DNA of 64,000 nt from Streptomyces tsukubensis (GTDB lineage Bacteria > Actinomycetota > Actinomycetes > Streptomycetales > Streptomycetaceae). Of this stretch, positions 63,080-64,000 are shown one piece after another. The DNA is taken from the NCBI RefSeq assembly GCF_009296025.1, contig NZ_CP045178.1, positions 6,262,001 to 6,326,000 on the forward strand, given 5' to 3'. The first letter of the stretch is position 1. Every line of letters starts with the position of its first letter. Under the pieces are notes generated by a model. That model saw only the letters and a program-made list of their open reading frames with translations. It was not told the origin of the DNA and made no database searches. The position numbers and the translations under genes are program-made.

Positions 63080-64000
63080 TCAGACGTGAGCGAGTGCTTC
63101 CTCGATGATGCCCAGGCCCTCGTTCAGCAGCTCTTCGCCGATGACAAGCGGCGGAAGGAAGCGCAGGACATTGCCGTAGGTGCCACAGGTAAGTACCAGC
63201 AGCCCCTCTCCGTGACATGCCTTGGCGAGAGCGGCTGTGGCCTCGGGGTTGGGGTCCTTCGTGCCGGCCTTCACCAGCTCGACAGCGATCATCGCGCCGC
63301 GACCGCGGACATCTCCGATGATGTCGAACTTCTCCTGCATAGCCGTGAGCCGGCTCTTCATGACCGCTTCGATGCGCTTGGCCTTGCCGTTGAGGTCCTG
63401 CTCCTTCATGGTCTCGATAGCTCCGAGCGCGGCGGCGCAGGCCACCGGGTTGCCGCCGTACGTACCGCCTAGACCGCCGGAGTGCGCGGCGTCCATGATC
63501 TCGGCGCGGCCGGTGACGGCGGAGAGCGGCAGACCGCCGGCGATGCCCTTGGCCGTGGTGATGAGGTCGGGGACGACGCCCTCGTCCTCACAGGCGAACC
63601 ACTGACCGGTACGGCAGAACCCCGACTGGATCTCGTCCGCCACGAACACGATGCCGTGATCCGTGGCGAACTGGCGCAGCGCCGGGAGGAAACCCTTGGC
63701 CGGCTCGATGAAACCACCCTCACCGAGCAGCGGCTCGATGATGATGGCCGCGACGTTGTCCGCGCCGACCTGCTTGCTGATCTGGTCGATGGCCTGCGCG
63801 GCAGCTTCGGGGCCGCAGTTCTCCGGGCCGGTCGGCCAGCGGTAGCCGTACGCGACGGGGACGCGGTAGACCTCGGGGGCGAACGGCCCGAACCCGTCCT
63901 TGTACGGCATGTTCTTCGACGTCAGAGCCATGGTCAGGTTGGTGCGGCCGTGATAGCCGTGGTCAAAGACGATGACGGCCTGGCGCTTGGTGTGGGCGCG
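63080..64000 (-). CDS. gabT: 4-aminobutyrate aminotransferase (N-terminus outside window)
   Basis: Class III PLP aminotransferase converting GABA to succinate semialdehyde. The frame is open to the window edge, so about the last 306 residues are present. Landmarks: FDHGYHGRTNLTMALT, AAIIIEPLLGEGGFI, FVADEIQSGFCRTGQWFA with the PLP Asp, LITTAKGIAGGLPLSAVTG with the Schiff-base Lys, and GLGGTYGGNPVACAAAL. It would complete the route putrescine to GABA to succinate encoded nearby. Confidence 0.95.
   Translation of the reverse strand, partial: RAHTKRQAVIVFDHGYHGRTNLTMALTSKNMPYKDGFGPFAPEVYRVPVAYGYRWPTGPENCGPEAAAQAIDQISKQVGADNVAAIIIEPLLGEGGFIEPAKGFLPALRQFATDHGIVFVADEIQSGFCRTGQWFACEDEGVVPDLITTAKGIAGGLPLSAVTGRAEIMDAAHSGGLGGTYGGNPVACAAALGAIETMKEQDLNGKAKRIEAVMKSRLTAMQEKFDIIGDVRGRGAMIAVELVKAGTKDPNPEATAALAKACHGEGLLVLTCGTYGNVLRFLPPLVIGEELLNEGLGIIEEALAHV

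Overview
The window is high-G+C actinobacterial chromosome, almost certainly Streptomyces. The evidence is four adjacent type I signal peptidase genes (sipW-X-Y-Z) after rpsP-khpA-rimM-trmD-rplS, the sporulation sigma factor gene whiG beside dprA, a mycothiol-dependent enzyme family member, and very strong G/C preference at third codon positions. I saw no tRNA or rRNA gene, no CRISPR array, and no complete insertion sequence.

Layout. (1) 1-10.1 kb: the 3' part of ffh, then a leftward block that matches the enterobacterial yhf operon gene for gene: yhfZ, yhfY, yhfU, yhfT, php, yhfS, yhfX, yhfW. (2) 10.4-15.5 kb: a membrane FtsH-type protease, a repeat-rich spacer, a methyltransferase and a small HExxH protein. 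(3) 15.8-36.7 kb: conserved translation and cell-cycle core: rpsP, khpA, rimM, trmD, rplS, sipWXYZ, a nudix gene, a DUF2469 gene, yraN, a comM-like gene, dprA, whiG, a tetR gene, an M23 peptidase, rpsB, tsf, pyrH, frr, cdsA, rlmN. (4) 37.2-41.7 kb: a TPP riboswitch and a thiamine ABC transporter (thiB-thiP-thiQ). (5) 41.7-44.3 kb: three small metabolic genes. (6) 44.7-64 kb: a polyamine/GABA catabolic region (PatA-type aminotransferase, Lrp regulator, aminobutyraldehyde dehydrogenase, potDABC, a PuuB-like oxidase, gabT) interleaved with gene debris and GDPD, adenosine deaminase, DUF4190 and PAP2 genes.

The most unusual feature is a dispersed palindrome, core CGCCG-YR-CGGCG. I count 44 copies in 64 kb where far fewer than one would be expected from base composition. 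Copies crowd non-conserved spacers (1.6-1.8, 8.4-9.1, 12.6-13.3, 36.8-37.0, 49.0-49.3, 60.9-61.3 kb) and in-frame low-complexity parts of proteins (YhfS tail, RimM tail, ThiP and ThiQ N-termini, PotC N-terminus, the Pro-rich half of the DUF4190 protein). None was found across the conserved core between 17.2 and 36.8 kb. Several copies sit inside longer perfect palindromes whose outer arms differ from copy to copy.

Gene decay is concentrated at 48.5-54.9 kb. A NADAR-family gene is broken by a short direct duplication and by a 162-bp element with 19-bp perfect terminal inverted repeats; removing both restores the reading frame. An aldehyde dehydrogenase paralogue has several frameshifts and a catalytic Cys replaced by Trp. 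A DD-peptidase-like gene has lost its active-site half next to palindrome copies. Regulatory findings include a shared 21-bp site in front of yhfY and yhfZ, a TPP riboswitch followed by a hairpin that hides the thiB ribosome binding site, two DnaA-box sequences upstream of rpsB, and a perfect tandem repeat carrying two palindromes upstream of the gene at 41720.
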